A stretch of 64,000 bases of DNA, from the NCBI RefSeq assembly GCF_965200585.1, contig NZ_OZ241361.1; one strand, 5' to 3'. Below, piece after piece: positions 25,406 to 34,382 of the stretch. A model generated the notes under the pieces. It saw only the letters and a list, made by a program, of their open reading frames with translations, was not told the DNA's origin and did not search any database. The stretch's first letter is position 1. The number at the start of each line of letters is the position of its first letter. The position numbers were made by a program, and so were the translations under genes. Source of the DNA: Bacterioplanoides sp965200585. Its GTDB lineage: Bacteria; Pseudomonadota; Gammaproteobacteria; Pseudomonadales; Oceanobacteraceae.

Positions 25406-26656
25406 ATGACTACATTTAAATTTAGACAATTGCTACACGCTGTATTAATCAGCGCTTTCTTACTGCCGATATCATCCGCTGTATCCGCGGGTGGCGACCA
25501 CGGTCATGGCCACGATGACCATCACGAAGAGGAAGCCAAAGGTCCTAACGGTGGCAAGCTATTAAACGACGGCGATTTCGCTCTGGAGCTGACAATATTT
25601 GAAGTCGGTATTCCAGCCGAGATGCGCATCTTTGCTTATGATCACGGCAGTGCCATTGCGCCGCAACAATTTACGGTCAGCGTTACTCTGAATCGTCTCG
25701 GTGGCGCTCAGGACAACATCACTTTCAGCCCGGAGCGTGATTATCGTGTTGGTAATCAGATCATTGCTGAGCCCCACTCCTATGACGTTACTGTTAATGC
25801 CAGCTTTGCCGGAAAACAGTACCACTGGCAGTTTGAAAGCCATGAAGGCCGTGCCGAGATTCCGCTACGTTTGGCGACCCTCTCAGGCATAAAAACCGAA
25901 CTGGCTGCGGCACAAACCATCACCCAGAAAGATACCTTGTTTGGTGTGATCAGCGCCGCTCAGGACAAGGTCTTTCACCTGCACGCCCCTTATTCCAGCA
26001 TCGTCGAAAAGGTACAGGTTCAGGTTGGCGACACGGTAACCAAAGGCCAGACCTTAATGCGCCTGAAAAATACCGAAACCCTGCAAACTTATGCCCTGAA
26101 AAGCCCGGTTAATGGTGAGATCACCGAACTGACGGTGAATCAGGGCGATCGTGCTGACAGTCAGGCCTTGATGCAAATTTCTGATTTATCCCGTGTATGG
26201 GTCAATCTTTCAGCCTTCCCGGAAAATATTGAAAAGCTGCGCATCGGCCAAAATGTTGATGTGTACGATATGCACGACCATGAACACGCCTTTGGCAGCA
26301 TCGAATACGTAGCGCCACAAATGACCGGCGGCCATATTGCCCGCGCCCGCGCCGTGATCGACAACCGTGACGGCCACTGGCGTCCGGGGATGCATATCAA
26401 AGCTGACATCAAAACCTCAGAGCGTCAGGTGCCACTGGCAGTCAAAACCTCGGCCTTGCAACGCTTCCGTGATATGCCGGTGGTGTTTGCCAAATACGAT
26501 AATCACTATGAAGTTCGTATGTTGGAAATGGGTGAGCAAAATGACGACTGGATTGAAGTCTTAGGTGGCCTTGAGCCCGGCACGGAATACGTGACGGAAA
26601 ACAGCTTTTTATTAAAAGCGGATGTACTTAAAGACGGCGCCAGCCACGACCATTAA
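25406..26656 (+). CDS. czcB: RND periplasmic adaptor CzcB
   Basis: This encodes a 416-aa membrane-fusion protein. Signal peptide at 1-27, then a His-rich metal-binding stretch GGDHGHGHDDHHEEE, a beta-rich N-terminal domain, and the barrel-sandwich lipoyl-like domain (HAPYSSIVEKVQVQVGDTVTKGQTLM). A C-terminal membrane-proximal domain follows. The His-rich start is typical of Czc/Cnr/Ncc adaptors for Zn, Cd, Co or Ni. czcA starts 10 bp downstream. Confidence 0.9.
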   Translation: MTTFKFRQLLHAVLISAFLLPISSAVSAGGDHGHGHDDHHEEEAKGPNGGKLLNDGDFALELTIFEVGIPAEMRIFAYDHGSAIAPQQFTVSVTLNRLGGAQDNITFSPERDYRVGNQIIAEPHSYDVTVNASFAGKQYHWQFESHEGRAEIPLRLATLSGIKTELAAAQTITQKDTLFGVISAAQDKVFHLHAPYSSIVEKVQVQVGDTVTKGQTLMRLKNTETLQTYALKSPVNGEITELTVNQGDRADSQALMQISDLSRVWVNLSAFPENIEKLRIGQNVDVYDMHDHEHAFGSIEYVAPQMTGGHIARARAVIDNRDGHWRPGMHIKADIKTSERQVPLAVKTSALQRFRDMPVVFAKYDNHYEVRMLEMGEQNDDWIEVLGGLEPGTEYVTENSFLLKADVLKDGASHDH

Positions 26657-26666
26657 GGGGCGAACC

Positions 26667-29600
26667 ATGAATCAGTTAATCAACTTCGCCGTTGAACGGC
26701 GTTGGTTAGTCGTGGCAATCACCTTAATGATTGCCGCGTTGGGCGTTTATAACGCCAACAAATTACCCATTGATGCGGTGCCGGATATCACCAATGTGCA
26801 GGTGCAGATAAACAGCGAAGCGCCGGGCTACTCGCCATTAGAGGCAGAGCAACGCATTACCTACACCATTGAAAATGCCATGGCGGGTATTCCCGATCTG
26901 GATTACACCCGTTCGGTTTCCCGTTATGGCCTGTCTCAGGTGACGGTTATTTTTAAAGAAGGCACGGATATTTATTGGGCACGCCAGCAAATCAGCGAGC
27001 GCCTGCAAGGTATTCGTAATCATTTACCTACCGGTATTGAACCGGCACTTGGGCCGATTGCCAGCGGCTTGGGTGAAATCTTTATGTATTCTGTCGATGC
27101 TGAAGATGGCGCAGTTAAAGCCGATGGCACACCGTATAACGCTCAGGATTTACGCGAAATTCAAGACTGGATTATTCGCCCGCAGCTGGTAAAAGTGCCC
27201 GGCATTACGGAAATCAATACCATTGGTGGTTTTGAGAAGGAATTTCAGGTCGCGCCGATTCCGGGCAAATTACTGGCCTATAAACTCACCATTGCAGACC
27301 TGATCACGGCCCTCGAACAGAATAACCAGAACATCGGTGCCGGTTATATCGAGCGCAATGGCGAACAGTGGTTAATCCGTTCACCCGGGCAATTAGAAAC
27401 TCTTGAGGATATTGCACAACTGGTGGTCGCTAAACGCGACGACGCGCCGGTGCGTATTAAAGACCTCGCCGAGGTGCGACTGGGCAACGAATTAAGAACC
27501 GGGTCGGCAACCCATGATGGTAAAGAAACGGTTCTCGGCACTGCCTTTATGCTGCTCGGAGAAAACAGCCGAACCGTTTCTAAAGCCGTCGCCGACAAAT
27601 TAGAGATCGTCAACGCCAGCCTGCCGGATGGCGTCTATGCCGAAGCCCTGTATAACCGCACCACTCTGGTCGATAAAACCATCAGCACGGTAAAAACCAA
27701 CCTGTTTGAAGGGGCTGTTCTGGTGATTGTGGTGTTATTCGCGCTGCTGGGAAATATCCGCGCGGCCCTAATTGCGGCCCTGGTGATTCCGTTGAGCATG
27801 TTATTCGCCATTACCGGCATGACCACCAACCGGGTATCCGGCAACCTGATGAGCTTAGGAGCGATTGATTTTGGCCTGATCGTCGACGGTGCCGTTATTG
27901 TGGTGGAAAATTCACTGCGACGTTTGGGGCTGGCGCAGCACCATTCACTACAACAGCATGGCCGTTTACTAACCTTGCAGGAACGGTTACACGAAGTTGC
28001 CTCAGCCACCCGGGAAGTATTCCGCCCGGCGGTATTTGGTGTGCTGATTATTATGCTGGTGTATTTGCCGATTTTTGCCTTAAGTGGCGTCGAAGGAAAA
28101 ATGTTCCACCCCATGGCCTTTACCGTGGTGGCGGCGTTATTGGGCGCTTTAATTTTCTCCGTCACCTTTGTGCCTGCAGCCATTGCCATTCTGGTTAGCG
28201 GTAAAATTGGCGAGCATGAAAATATCATCATGCGCAAAGCACGACAGCTGTATCAACCGGTATTAAAGCAATCGCTGAATCACGCTCCGCTGGTGATGGC
28301 ACTCGCCGCTTTTCTGGTCGCGATCAGTGCCTGGCAGGCGAATCGCTTGGGTAGCGAATTTTTACCGCAACTCGACGAGCACGATATTGCCCTGCACGCA
28401 CTGCGTATTCCCGGCACGGGCATTGAACAGGCCACACGGATGCAAAAAGTGCTGGAAAATGAGCTGCGACAACTGCCAGAAGTCAAAACTGCTTTTGCCA
28501 GAATTGGTACCGCCGAAGTGGCAAATGATCCGATGCCACCGAACGTCGCCGATGCGTTTTTAATATTAAAACCGCGCGACCAATGGCCGGAGCCAGACAA
28601 AAGCAAACAGCAACTGGTTATGGAAGTGCGCGAATTAGTGGAGAGCATTCCCGGTAATAACTACGAACTGACCCAACCGATTGAAATGCGCTTTAACGAA
28701 TTAATCGCCGGAGTACGTTCCGATGTGGCCGTGCGAATTGTTGGTGACGACCTGAATGTGTTGGCCGAATACGCCGAAAAAGCGACCAAATTGTTAGCCG
28801 GAATTAATGGTGGCACTGATGTCCGCATGGAGCAGGCCCAGGGCTTGCCCATGATCTCGGTTGAACCCGATCGTGATCACCTCGCCTTATTAGGGCTGAC
28901 CGTTGCCGATATTCAGGACGCGCTACAAACCGCCATCAGCGGTCGTCAAACCGGGTTAATTTACGAAGGTGACCGTCGTTTTAAATTGCTGGTACGTATG
29001 GACGAAAGTCTGCGTAAAAACCCAAAAGCGCTGGCGCAGATTCCAGTAGCCATTCCTTATGCGATGAATCCGAATGAAGAACAATCGGAGTTGGATTATG
29101 TACCGCTCGGCGAAGTGGCCAACATCATTGAGATGGAAGGCCCGAACCAGATTAACCGCCGCTTTGGCAAGCGCAACATTGTGGTTACGGCTAATGTTGA
29201 AGGCCGTGACCTGGGTTCTTTTATTAAAGAAACCCAGCAAATCATGCGCGACGAATTGGGCCTGCCCGCCGGATATTGGCTGGAATACGGCGGCACCTTT
29301 GAGCAACTGCAATCCGCCAGCCAGCGTTTAAGTATTGTTGTACCGTTAACCTTATTGCTGATTTTAGGCCTGCTTTACAGCGCCTTTAATTCGCTGCGCG
29401 ATGCACTGGTGATTTTTACCGGTGTACCACTGGCACTAACTGGCGGCGTTATCGCCCTGACGTTACGCGATATGCCACTATCGATTTCTGCGGCGGTGGG
29501 TTTTATTGCCCTCTCCGGTGTCGCGGTTCTGAATGGCGTGGTGATGTTATCGTTTATTCGGGAATTACGTGATGAAGGCAAAGAGCTTGCCGTTGCCATC

Positions 29601-29831
29601 TGGGAAGGTGCCAGCCAGCGTTTACGTCCGGTATTGATGACCGCCCTGGTAGCAAGTTTAGGCTTTGTTCCGATGGCGTTTAATACCGGCACAGGGGCTG
29701 AAGTTCAGCGGCCTTTAGCGACGGTGGTGATTGGCGGGATTATTTCCTCGACGCTGTTAACACTGGTCGTGTTGCCTGCGTTATATCAGTGGGTGTATCG
29801 GTATTTTGGTGGGAAAAAGGTTGAGGGCTGA
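26667..29831 (+). CDS. czcA: Heavy-metal RND transporter CzcA
   Basis: This encodes a 1054-aa inner-membrane proton antiporter with the 12-helix RND layout. In TM4 the sequence DFGLIVDGAVIVVEN gives D401, D407 and E414, the D-x5-D-x6-E signature of the HME1 group (Zn/Co/Cd; CzcA D402/D408/E415). The monovalent-metal CusA group lacks this set. Start at MNQLINFAVERRW has AAGGGG upstream; the frame before it belongs to the czcB end. A bidirectional terminator follows. Confidence 0.93.
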   Translation: MNQLINFAVERRWLVVAITLMIAALGVYNANKLPIDAVPDITNVQVQINSEAPGYSPLEAEQRITYTIENAMAGIPDLDYTRSVSRYGLSQVTVIFKEGTDIYWARQQISERLQGIRNHLPTGIEPALGPIASGLGEIFMYSVDAEDGAVKADGTPYNAQDLREIQDWIIRPQLVKVPGITEINTIGGFEKEFQVAPIPGKLLAYKLTIADLITALEQNNQNIGAGYIERNGEQWLIRSPGQLETLEDIAQLVVAKRDDAPVRIKDLAEVRLGNELRTGSATHDGKETVLGTAFMLLGENSRTVSKAVADKLEIVNASLPDGVYAEALYNRTTLVDKTISTVKTNLFEGAVLVIVVLFALLGNIRAALIAALVIPLSMLFAITGMTTNRVSGNLMSLGAIDFGLIVDGAVIVVENSLRRLGLAQHHSLQQHGRLLTLQERLHEVASATREVFRPAVFGVLIIMLVYLPIFALSGVEGKMFHPMAFTVVAALLGALIFSVTFVPAAIAILVSGKIGEHENIIMRKARQLYQPVLKQSLNHAPLVMALAAFLVAISAWQANRLGSEFLPQLDEHDIALHALRIPGTGIEQATRMQKVLENELRQLPEVKTAFARIGTAEVANDPMPPNVADAFLILKPRDQWPEPDKSKQQLVMEVRELVESIPGNNYELTQPIEMRFNELIAGVRSDVAVRIVGDDLNVLAEYAEKATKLLAGINGGTDVRMEQAQGLPMISVEPDRDHLALLGLTVADIQDALQTAISGRQTGLIYEGDRRFKLLVRMDESLRKNPKALAQIPVAIPYAMNPNEEQSELDYVPLGEVANIIEMEGPNQINRRFGKRNIVVTANVEGRDLGSFIKETQQIMRDELGLPAGYWLEYGGTFEQLQSASQRLSIVVPLTLLLILGLLYSAFNSLRDALVIFTGVPLALTGGVIALTLRDMPLSISAAVGFIALSGVAVLNGVVMLSFIRELRDEGKELAVAIWEGASQRLRPVLMTALVASLGFVPMAFNTGTGAEVQRPLATVVIGGIISSTLLTLVVLPALYQWVYRYFGGKKVEG

Positions 29832-29844
29832 TTAGACATTAACT

Positions 29845-29870
29845 AAAAAGGAGCGCACTGCGCTCCTTTT
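29845..29870. terminator. Bidirectional terminator after czcA
   Basis: AAAAGGAGCGC and GCGCTCCTTTT form an 11-bp stem with loop ACT, with A-run and T-run on either side, between convergent czcA and the unknown gene at 29893. Confidence 0.9.
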
Positions 29871-29892
29871 ACATAACAATATACAAGTCGAA

Positions 29893-30789
29893 CTACACCT
29901 CTGCGATGGCGACTTGCCTTAATCTCGGATGATGATCATATACTTCCGTTACTTCATAACTCTTATTTGCATAAATCCCAGTTTCAGGGTCACGCACTTG
30001 TTTTATTTCTAACTTTACTTCGAGACTGTCTCCAGGGGCAATTGTGATTTCATGACTGAAAAATTCATTATAAAAGGCCTCAGATGTTATTGGCGCAGAG
30101 ATTTTTATCCCTCTCCACATAAATTCCCACTTTCGTTTTCCGCGCTGCAGAATTGCCTTTAGTATCTGAAGGTCTGCTGTTTCAGGCACGACACGAACAC
30201 CTTCCTCCTCTCTAACCTCCCCCGCTGCAGCAGCTATAATTTCTCGAGGCAATATTATTTCAGGTTTTTCATCTTCCATAGATCCAGTAAATCCGATGCC
30301 TCGAACTTTTGGATCACTCTCGACAGCCTGAAACGCGCGATCTATAGACTCAACAAACTTAGGGTTCTTTTCTGCTTCTCTAGTCGCATCATATACATTA
30401 CGAGGGACAATGATTTTCTCATCACCCTTCTCGATAACAACCTCATCTGAGTGGACTTCAACTCGTATCGAATCATCAACAGCAAAGGTTCTTTCGTAGA
30501 TATAGTTACTCAACAGCCCAATAACTACACCTGCCACAAGCTGAGAGGAAAATATATTCTTTGATTCAGTATATATAGCTGCAATCTTTGCTTTAAAACT
30601 ACCAGGGGCGATAGCCTCGACAATAATTTCGACATTGTGCCCGGCATTTAAAGAGGAGTTCGCAGCTTTCGCTGCATCAGCAATTGAAACCAGCGTTGAT
30701 GCCAATGTATATGCATTTATCGAAGTATTTTCTGTATCAAAATACAAAACTACAGAGTCATCAAACTGGGATATATCAACAACTTTCAA
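29893..30789 (-). CDS. Unknown protein, 298 aa, accessory region
   Basis: This encodes a 298-aa protein. The N-terminal ~75 residues look like a mixed alpha-beta domain (SVVLYFDTENTSINAYTLAS, VEIIVEAIAPGSFKAKI). A hydrophobic segment, SSQLVAGVVIGLLSNYIY, at about 81-98 could be a membrane helix. A charged middle and a beta-rich C-terminal domain (GDSLEVKLEIKQVRDPETG) follow. I do not recognise the family. It is AT-richer than its neighbours and lies next to two toxin-antitoxin pairs, so it is probably acquired DNA. A defence role would be speculation. Confidence 0.6.
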   Translation of the reverse strand: MKVVDISQFDDSVVLYFDTENTSINAYTLASTLVSIADAAKAANSSLNAGHNVEIIVEAIAPGSFKAKIAAIYTESKNIFSSQLVAGVVIGLLSNYIYERTFAVDDSIRVEVHSDEVVIEKGDEKIIVPRNVYDATREAEKNPKFVESIDRAFQAVESDPKVRGIGFTGSMEDEKPEIILPREIIAAAAGEVREEEGVRVVPETADLQILKAILQRGKRKWEFMWRGIKISAPITSEAFYNEFFSHEITIAPGDSLEVKLEIKQVRDPETGIYANKSYEVTEVYDHHPRLRQVAIAEV

Positions 30790-31010
30790 AGCGGAGTCCT
30801 TTCTCTATTTTAAGTATTACTTGAGAAAATCAAGCCATCTATCAAAAGACGTCATACTTTTTATTAGTAGCGACACAAATTAAGTATTAAAAATATCATC
30901 AAAATAATATATACACAATTCCCTCAACCGTACTGCTGCACTCCAGATTACGAGCCACACTCATAATTCCAACAGCAACAATAAGTTCTGACTTATGCAT
31001 GCCAGTAGAA
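30790..31010. other. AT-rich gap between unknown gene and higA
   Basis: The 221 bp hold no ORF that looks real. The stretch is AT-rich and probably carries the promoter of the 298-aa gene. Confidence 0.5.
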
Positions 31011-31451
31011 TCAGATACTCCGCACAGAGTGCATATTAAAAAACACCGCAGGCGACACATGAAACCGCTCTGAAAGTGCCTGAATATGATCCCGCGTTAA
31101 TTTGCGCGAGCCATTAAGAATCATGGACACCAGGCTTTTACTACCTATCTCATTTTTCAGGTCATCTGCTTTTAATTGATACTGATCCATCAGAGTGCGA
31201 AGCACTGCTACGCCATCATCCAGCGCATTAATACGCTGATTAAACTCGGCAAATTCCTCCGCTTCGTCCTCCCACTTTTCAATGGAAGCAGCCAATACTT
31301 CAATCAGAGGAACGTAGTTATCATATTCTTCAATCAGCTCATCCATTAACGCCAACGCTTGTTGGTATTCTTCGTCATTTTGGATTTTGCTGACAAAACC
31401 AGCCTGAGCAAATAAGTCGCTGGCCATCGCTTTAATACTGGTGAAACTCAT
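31011..31451 (-). CDS. higA: HigA antitoxin
   Basis: This encodes a 146-aa antitoxin of the COG5499 (HigA) type. An N-terminal helical domain with EEYQQALALMDELIEEYDN is followed by a C-terminal helix-turn-helix (YQLKADDLKNEIGSKSLVSMILNGSRKLTRDHI). It lies 12 bp after higB on the same strand, the inverted gene order typical of higBA. It should neutralise HigB and repress the operon. Confidence 0.88.
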   Translation of the reverse strand: MSFTSIKAMASDLFAQAGFVSKIQNDEEYQQALALMDELIEEYDNYVPLIEVLAASIEKWEDEAEEFAEFNQRINALDDGVAVLRTLMDQYQLKADDLKNEIGSKSLVSMILNGSRKLTRDHIQALSERFHVSPAVFFNMHSVRSI

Positions 31452-31463
31452 AAATCAACGCCC

Positions 31464-31775
31464 TCACTCTGCTTCTTTGGCATACTTTTTACACAACTTG
31501 TCGTATTCCGCATGTGACACAATATGCTTCACATACATGCGATTATCGCGAAACTCGATAAAGGCGATCAGCCGCAAGTTGTGGCCGCCAATATCAATGA
31601 CCCACCATTTATCTTTGTACTTAAAGTTGTCTAGGCTTGGGAACACCGAACGTAACGCAGCTGGGTCATGGAAGTTACCATTCCGTAGCGTTTTATAGAT
31701 CCCTTCTATGGCCGTAGCCTGATTGGGGAATTTCTTCACGGCGTCGTTAAACGGCTTTCTGGAAATAAGATGCAT
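31464..31775 (-). CDS. higB: HigB mRNA interferase toxin
   Basis: This encodes a 103-aa toxin with the HigB signature: MHLISRKPFNDAVKKFPNQ, then FKYKDKWWVIDIGGHNLRLIAFIEF and VKHIVSHAEYDKL. HigB of this type cuts mRNA at ribosomes. I place the start at this ATG because GAGGTGGCT precedes it; the frame upstream reads through the operator. Two operator palindromes lie at 31787-31838. Confidence 0.88.
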   Translation of the reverse strand: MHLISRKPFNDAVKKFPNQATAIEGIYKTLRNGNFHDPAALRSVFPSLDNFKYKDKWWVIDIGGHNLRLIAFIEFRDNRMYVKHIVSHAEYDKLCKKYAKEAE

Positions 31776-31786
31776 AGCCACCTCAA

Positions 31787-31838
31787 GTTCACTTATTGTG
31801 AACCTAGCACAAACCAACAGCGTTCACAATATGTGAAC
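31787..31838 (-). promoter_or_regulatory. Two HigA operator palindromes
   Basis: Two perfect copies of GTTCAC-N5-GTGAAC lie at 31787-31803 and 31822-31838, just upstream of higB and 35 bp centre to centre. Equal dyads placed so close to the start of an autoregulated operon are the expected HigA (or HigBA) binding sites. Confidence 0.8.
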
Positions 31839-31887
31839 ATCATAAACAATCACCAGATAACAACCAGATGCCTTTCAACACAATCAC

Positions 31888-31907
31888 GTGCTAACATCTG
31901 TAAGCAC
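31888..31907. promoter_or_regulatory. Operator dyad of second TA pair
   Basis: GTGCTAACA-TC-TGTAAGCAC is a dyad (8 of 9 positions) 17 bp before the antitoxin ATG. A likely antitoxin-bound operator. Confidence 0.5.
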
Positions 31908-31923
31908 ATCATAGGAGATCCTT

Positions 31924-32205
31924 ATGGACACTCGCATACAGTTTCGTGTAGACGAAGAAACCAAGCGCTTGGCTCAGCAGATGGCAGAAAGCCAAGGCCG
32001 TACGCTAAGCGACGCTTGTCGTGAATTGACGGAACACTTAGCTGAACTACAACGCCAAGCCATGTCTCATGACACTTGGTTAACAGAGCAAGTTAATCGC
32101 GCGTTTGACAAGCTGGATGCTGGCAAAGCCAGTTTCGTTGATCATGAAACAGCTAAATCACTCATGGCAAAACGTAAAGCAGCGATCAGAAATCGGGCCG
32201 GATAA
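31924..32205 (+). CDS. RelB/DinJ-like antitoxin
   Basis: This encodes a 93-aa antitoxin. MDTRIQFRVDEETKRLAQQM and RTLSDACRELTEHLAE show a ribbon-helix-helix fold. The C-terminal half (TWLTEQVNRAFDKLDAGKASFVDHETAKSLM) is the kind found with RelE-like toxins. Stop and the toxin start overlap (TAATG). It is transcribed divergently from higBA across a ~150-bp region that carries both operators. Confidence 0.82.
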   Translation: MDTRIQFRVDEETKRLAQQMAESQGRTLSDACRELTEHLAELQRQAMSHDTWLTEQVNRAFDKLDAGKASFVDHETAKSLMAKRKAAIRNRAG

Positions 32206-32486
32206 TGATCTACTGGGAAGAACAATCACTGCTTGATCGGGAACGTATCTTTGAGTTTCTGCACGACTATAACCCAACCGTTGCGGAGCGTACCGATGAA
32301 ATTATTGAAGCCAAAGCCGAAGCTCTGGCAAATCAGCCATTGATGGGTGTAAAGCGCGACAATATGCGTGGCAGGTTATTAATCATCCCTGACGTATCCA
32401 TGATTGTGTCGTATCTGGTAGACGAACAGGATATTCGCATCATGCGGGTATTCCATCAAAAACAGAACTACCCGTCAGATCAGTAG
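32205..32486 (+). CDS. RelE/ParE-family toxin
   Basis: This encodes a 93-aa toxin: MIYWEEQSLLDRERIFEFLHDYNPTVAER matches the N-terminal helices of RelE/ParE, and GVKRDNMRGRLLIIPDVSMIVSYLV plus RIMRVFHQKQNYP the C-terminal sheet. The target (ribosome-bound mRNA or gyrase) cannot be fixed by eye. It is cotranscribed with the antitoxin whose stop overlaps its start. Confidence 0.82.
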   Translation: MIYWEEQSLLDRERIFEFLHDYNPTVAERTDEIIEAKAEALANQPLMGVKRDNMRGRLLIIPDVSMIVSYLVDEQDIRIMRVFHQKQNYPSDQ

Positions 32487-32510
32487 CCTTCCGAACTGCA
32501 ACCTTCACCG

Positions 32511-33605
32511 TCACACTTCCCACCCTTTCAACATCTCCCGAATCTCACTTCGGCTTTTGCCAGAGGCCAGTGCCAGCAAGGCAAACACATATAAAAAATG
32601 CGGCTGAATATCACGATATAACACACCACCAGAGGCAATTAACGCATGGGTGCTGCCATAAGGAGTGGCGATATGCTTGCCTGGAAAGGAGCCGAGTAAA
32701 TACAAAGTATCGGATGAAGATTCCTGGATGTGCGCGACAACATCAGGATAACTCTCTCCAAACGGTCCGGTGCCGCTATGATAGAGCTGAATCACCACCA
32801 CTTCTTTTCCGGCCGAAACGGCCTGCAATGTCCCGCGGTCTAAGCCGGGGTATAAAGGCAAGCAAGCAATCTTCTGTTGCGCGGCGGTAATGGCTTCTTC
32901 AGCAGGAATAACATCACTGTTAATAGTTGGGTTGCGAACACTCGGCTGCAAGCCAGCTTCACTTAAGCCAACATCTATTAAACCAACCTCTGGCACATAA
33001 CGGCCGACTACTCGATCGTAGACGGTGTTAAAAACAGCCTCGTCAAAGCCCATCGGTTTCAGATCAAAAGCATTGAGTATTTTTGCTTCGCTATTGGTTT
33101 CATCAGAACGAAAAGCAACAAAGACGCCGCTCGTCTGGGTTTCTGGTGTAGTCTCTGGTGTGGTCTCTGGTGTAGTCTCTGCGGCAGCAAAGGCCAAAGC
33201 CGATAACAAACTTAATGCGGTATCAGATGCTGGCAGATCAGGTGCTAAAAACGCACCGGTAAAACACACCTTCTTTGTCCATAGATGACTGAAAGTCGCC
33301 GCCGCAGCAACGGTATACGCCATGGTATCAGTGCCATGGGTCACTACGATGCCATCGCAGTCGGTTTGGCAGGCAGCATCAATCGCGTGCAGGATAGTCA
33401 GCCAGTCTGCCGGGCTTAATACTTCGGAGTTTTTATTAATAGGTGAAACAACATCAACGTCGAAGCCCAGTGTTTGTTTTGCCGCTTCAATTTCCTGAGC
33501 AATTTTGTGAGTCGAGCTATCAACAGCCACATGGTCAGATTGAAGAATCGAGCCAATGGTGCCGCCCGTGGTGATCACGGTAATTTTTTTCTTCACGCTG
33601 CTCAT
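32511..33605 (-). CDS. L-asparaginase
   Basis: This encodes a 364-aa asparaginase of the bacterial type I/II fold. Catalytic motifs are VITTGGTIGS (first Thr, residues ~10-19) and GIVVTHGTDTMAYT (Thr-Asp pair). The C-terminus is typical. No signal peptide is seen, so it should be cytoplasmic (AnsA-like). A three-fold 12-bp repeat (33142-33177) encodes TTPE repeats in a surface loop not found in usual members. The start overlaps the stop of the upstream small gene (TGATG). Confidence 0.88.
   Translation of the reverse strand: MSSVKKKITVITTGGTIGSILQSDHVAVDSSTHKIAQEIEAAKQTLGFDVDVVSPINKNSEVLSPADWLTILHAIDAACQTDCDGIVVTHGTDTMAYTVAAAATFSHLWTKKVCFTGAFLAPDLPASDTALSLLSALAFAAAETTPETTPETTPETQTSGVFVAFRSDETNSEAKILNAFDLKPMGFDEAVFNTVYDRVVGRYVPEVGLIDVGLSEAGLQPSVRNPTINSDVIPAEEAITAAQQKIACLPLYPGLDRGTLQAVSAGKEVVVIQLYHSGTGPFGESYPDVVAHIQESSSDTLYLLGSFPGKHIATPYGSTHALIASGGVLYRDIQPHFLYVFALLALASGKSRSEIREMLKGWEV
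33142..33177. repeat. 12-bp in-frame tandem repeat in asparaginase
   Basis: Three copies of TCTGGTGTAGTC (one base change in the middle copy) encode Thr-Thr-Pro-Glu repeats. The reading frame is kept. Confidence 0.85.
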
Positions 33606-33823
33606 CAGTCGTCATCTTGCATATCAATGGAAAACTGACCGCCATCCAGGCCAGCCAGGCGAGCATTAATGGCTTGCTGTTGGTTTTCAGACAACGCCAG
33701 CGCATCGTTATCCGGCGTGAAAATATGCTGATTCAGGGTAACGTCAAACTTAATTTTGCCAAGAATCTGCCCGGAATCACTGATGCAATCCAGCTCTTGT
33801 TGTATCGGGAAAAACAGCACCAT
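33605..33823 (-). CDS. Hypothetical protein, 72 aa
   Basis: This encodes a 72-aa acidic protein starting MVLFFPIQQELDCISDSGQI and ending QFSIDMQDDD. I place the start at an ATG with AGG upstream; a longer frame to 33883 is possible. It overlaps the asparaginase start by one base (TGATG), so the two are coupled. No family is recognised. Confidence 0.55.
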   Translation of the reverse strand: MVLFFPIQQELDCISDSGQILGKIKFDVTLNQHIFTPDNDALALSENQQQAINARLAGLDGGQFSIDMQDDD

Positions 33824-33864
33824 CTGCAACCTGCCTGAGAATGAATTCGCGGGAATTATAAGGG

Positions 33865-33895
33865 TTGGGTGTGAACGGCTCAATTGCGCTATAAT
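33865..33895 (+). promoter_or_regulatory. Promoter of phnA/yjdM
   Basis: A perfect TATAAT (33890-33895) with a TTGGGT-like -35 (33865-33870, spacer 19) lies 40-70 bp upstream of the phnA start. Confidence 0.5.
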
Positions 33896-33937
33896 CCGCC
33901 CCCGATTGACCGAACAACCCCTCTGAAGAGCCCTTAT

Positions 33938-34273
33938 ATGTCTTTACCTCCCTGCCCTCAATGCCAGTCTGAATACGTTTATCAGGATCAGGATTTACTG
34001 ATCTGCCCGGAATGTGCACACGAGTGGAACCCTGATGAAAAGCCAGAAGATGATGAGCCAACCGCAAAAGATGCTAACGGCACACTGCTTCAGGCCGGCG
34101 ATAAAGTAACCGCCGCCAAAGACCTGAAAGTGAAAGGCAGCTCTCAGGTAATTAAAGTTGGCACCAAAGCCGTGATTCGCCGCATTGTGGATGCCAAAGA
34201 CCATGAGTTGGACTGCAAAGTGGATGGTGTTGGCGAAATGATGGTGACCGCCAAGTTCGTTAAAAAAGCCTGA
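33938..34273 (+). CDS. yjdM: PhnA/YjdM zinc-ribbon protein
   Basis: This encodes a 111-aa protein equal in length to E. coli PhnA (YjdM). The zinc ribbon PPCPQCQSEYVYQDQDLLICPECAHEW opens it, followed by the domain DANGTLLQAGDKVTAAKDLKVKGSS and IRRIVDAKDHELDCKVDG. Despite the name, E. coli PhnA does not take part in phosphonate breakdown; the role is unsettled. The ATG follows a TATAAT promoter. Confidence 0.9.
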   Translation: MSLPPCPQCQSEYVYQDQDLLICPECAHEWNPDEKPEDDEPTAKDANGTLLQAGDKVTAAKDLKVKGSSQVIKVGTKAVIRRIVDAKDHELDCKVDGVGEMMVTAKFVKKA

Positions 34274-34382
34274 GCAACTGAATAAGCAGCGCGAAACCTT
34301 TGCTTCGTCGTTGCCCCCTGATCCCTTGCTGAGTCATACTGAGGTAGTAATCAAGCTTACTACCCGCTCAGGAGGGACAGCT

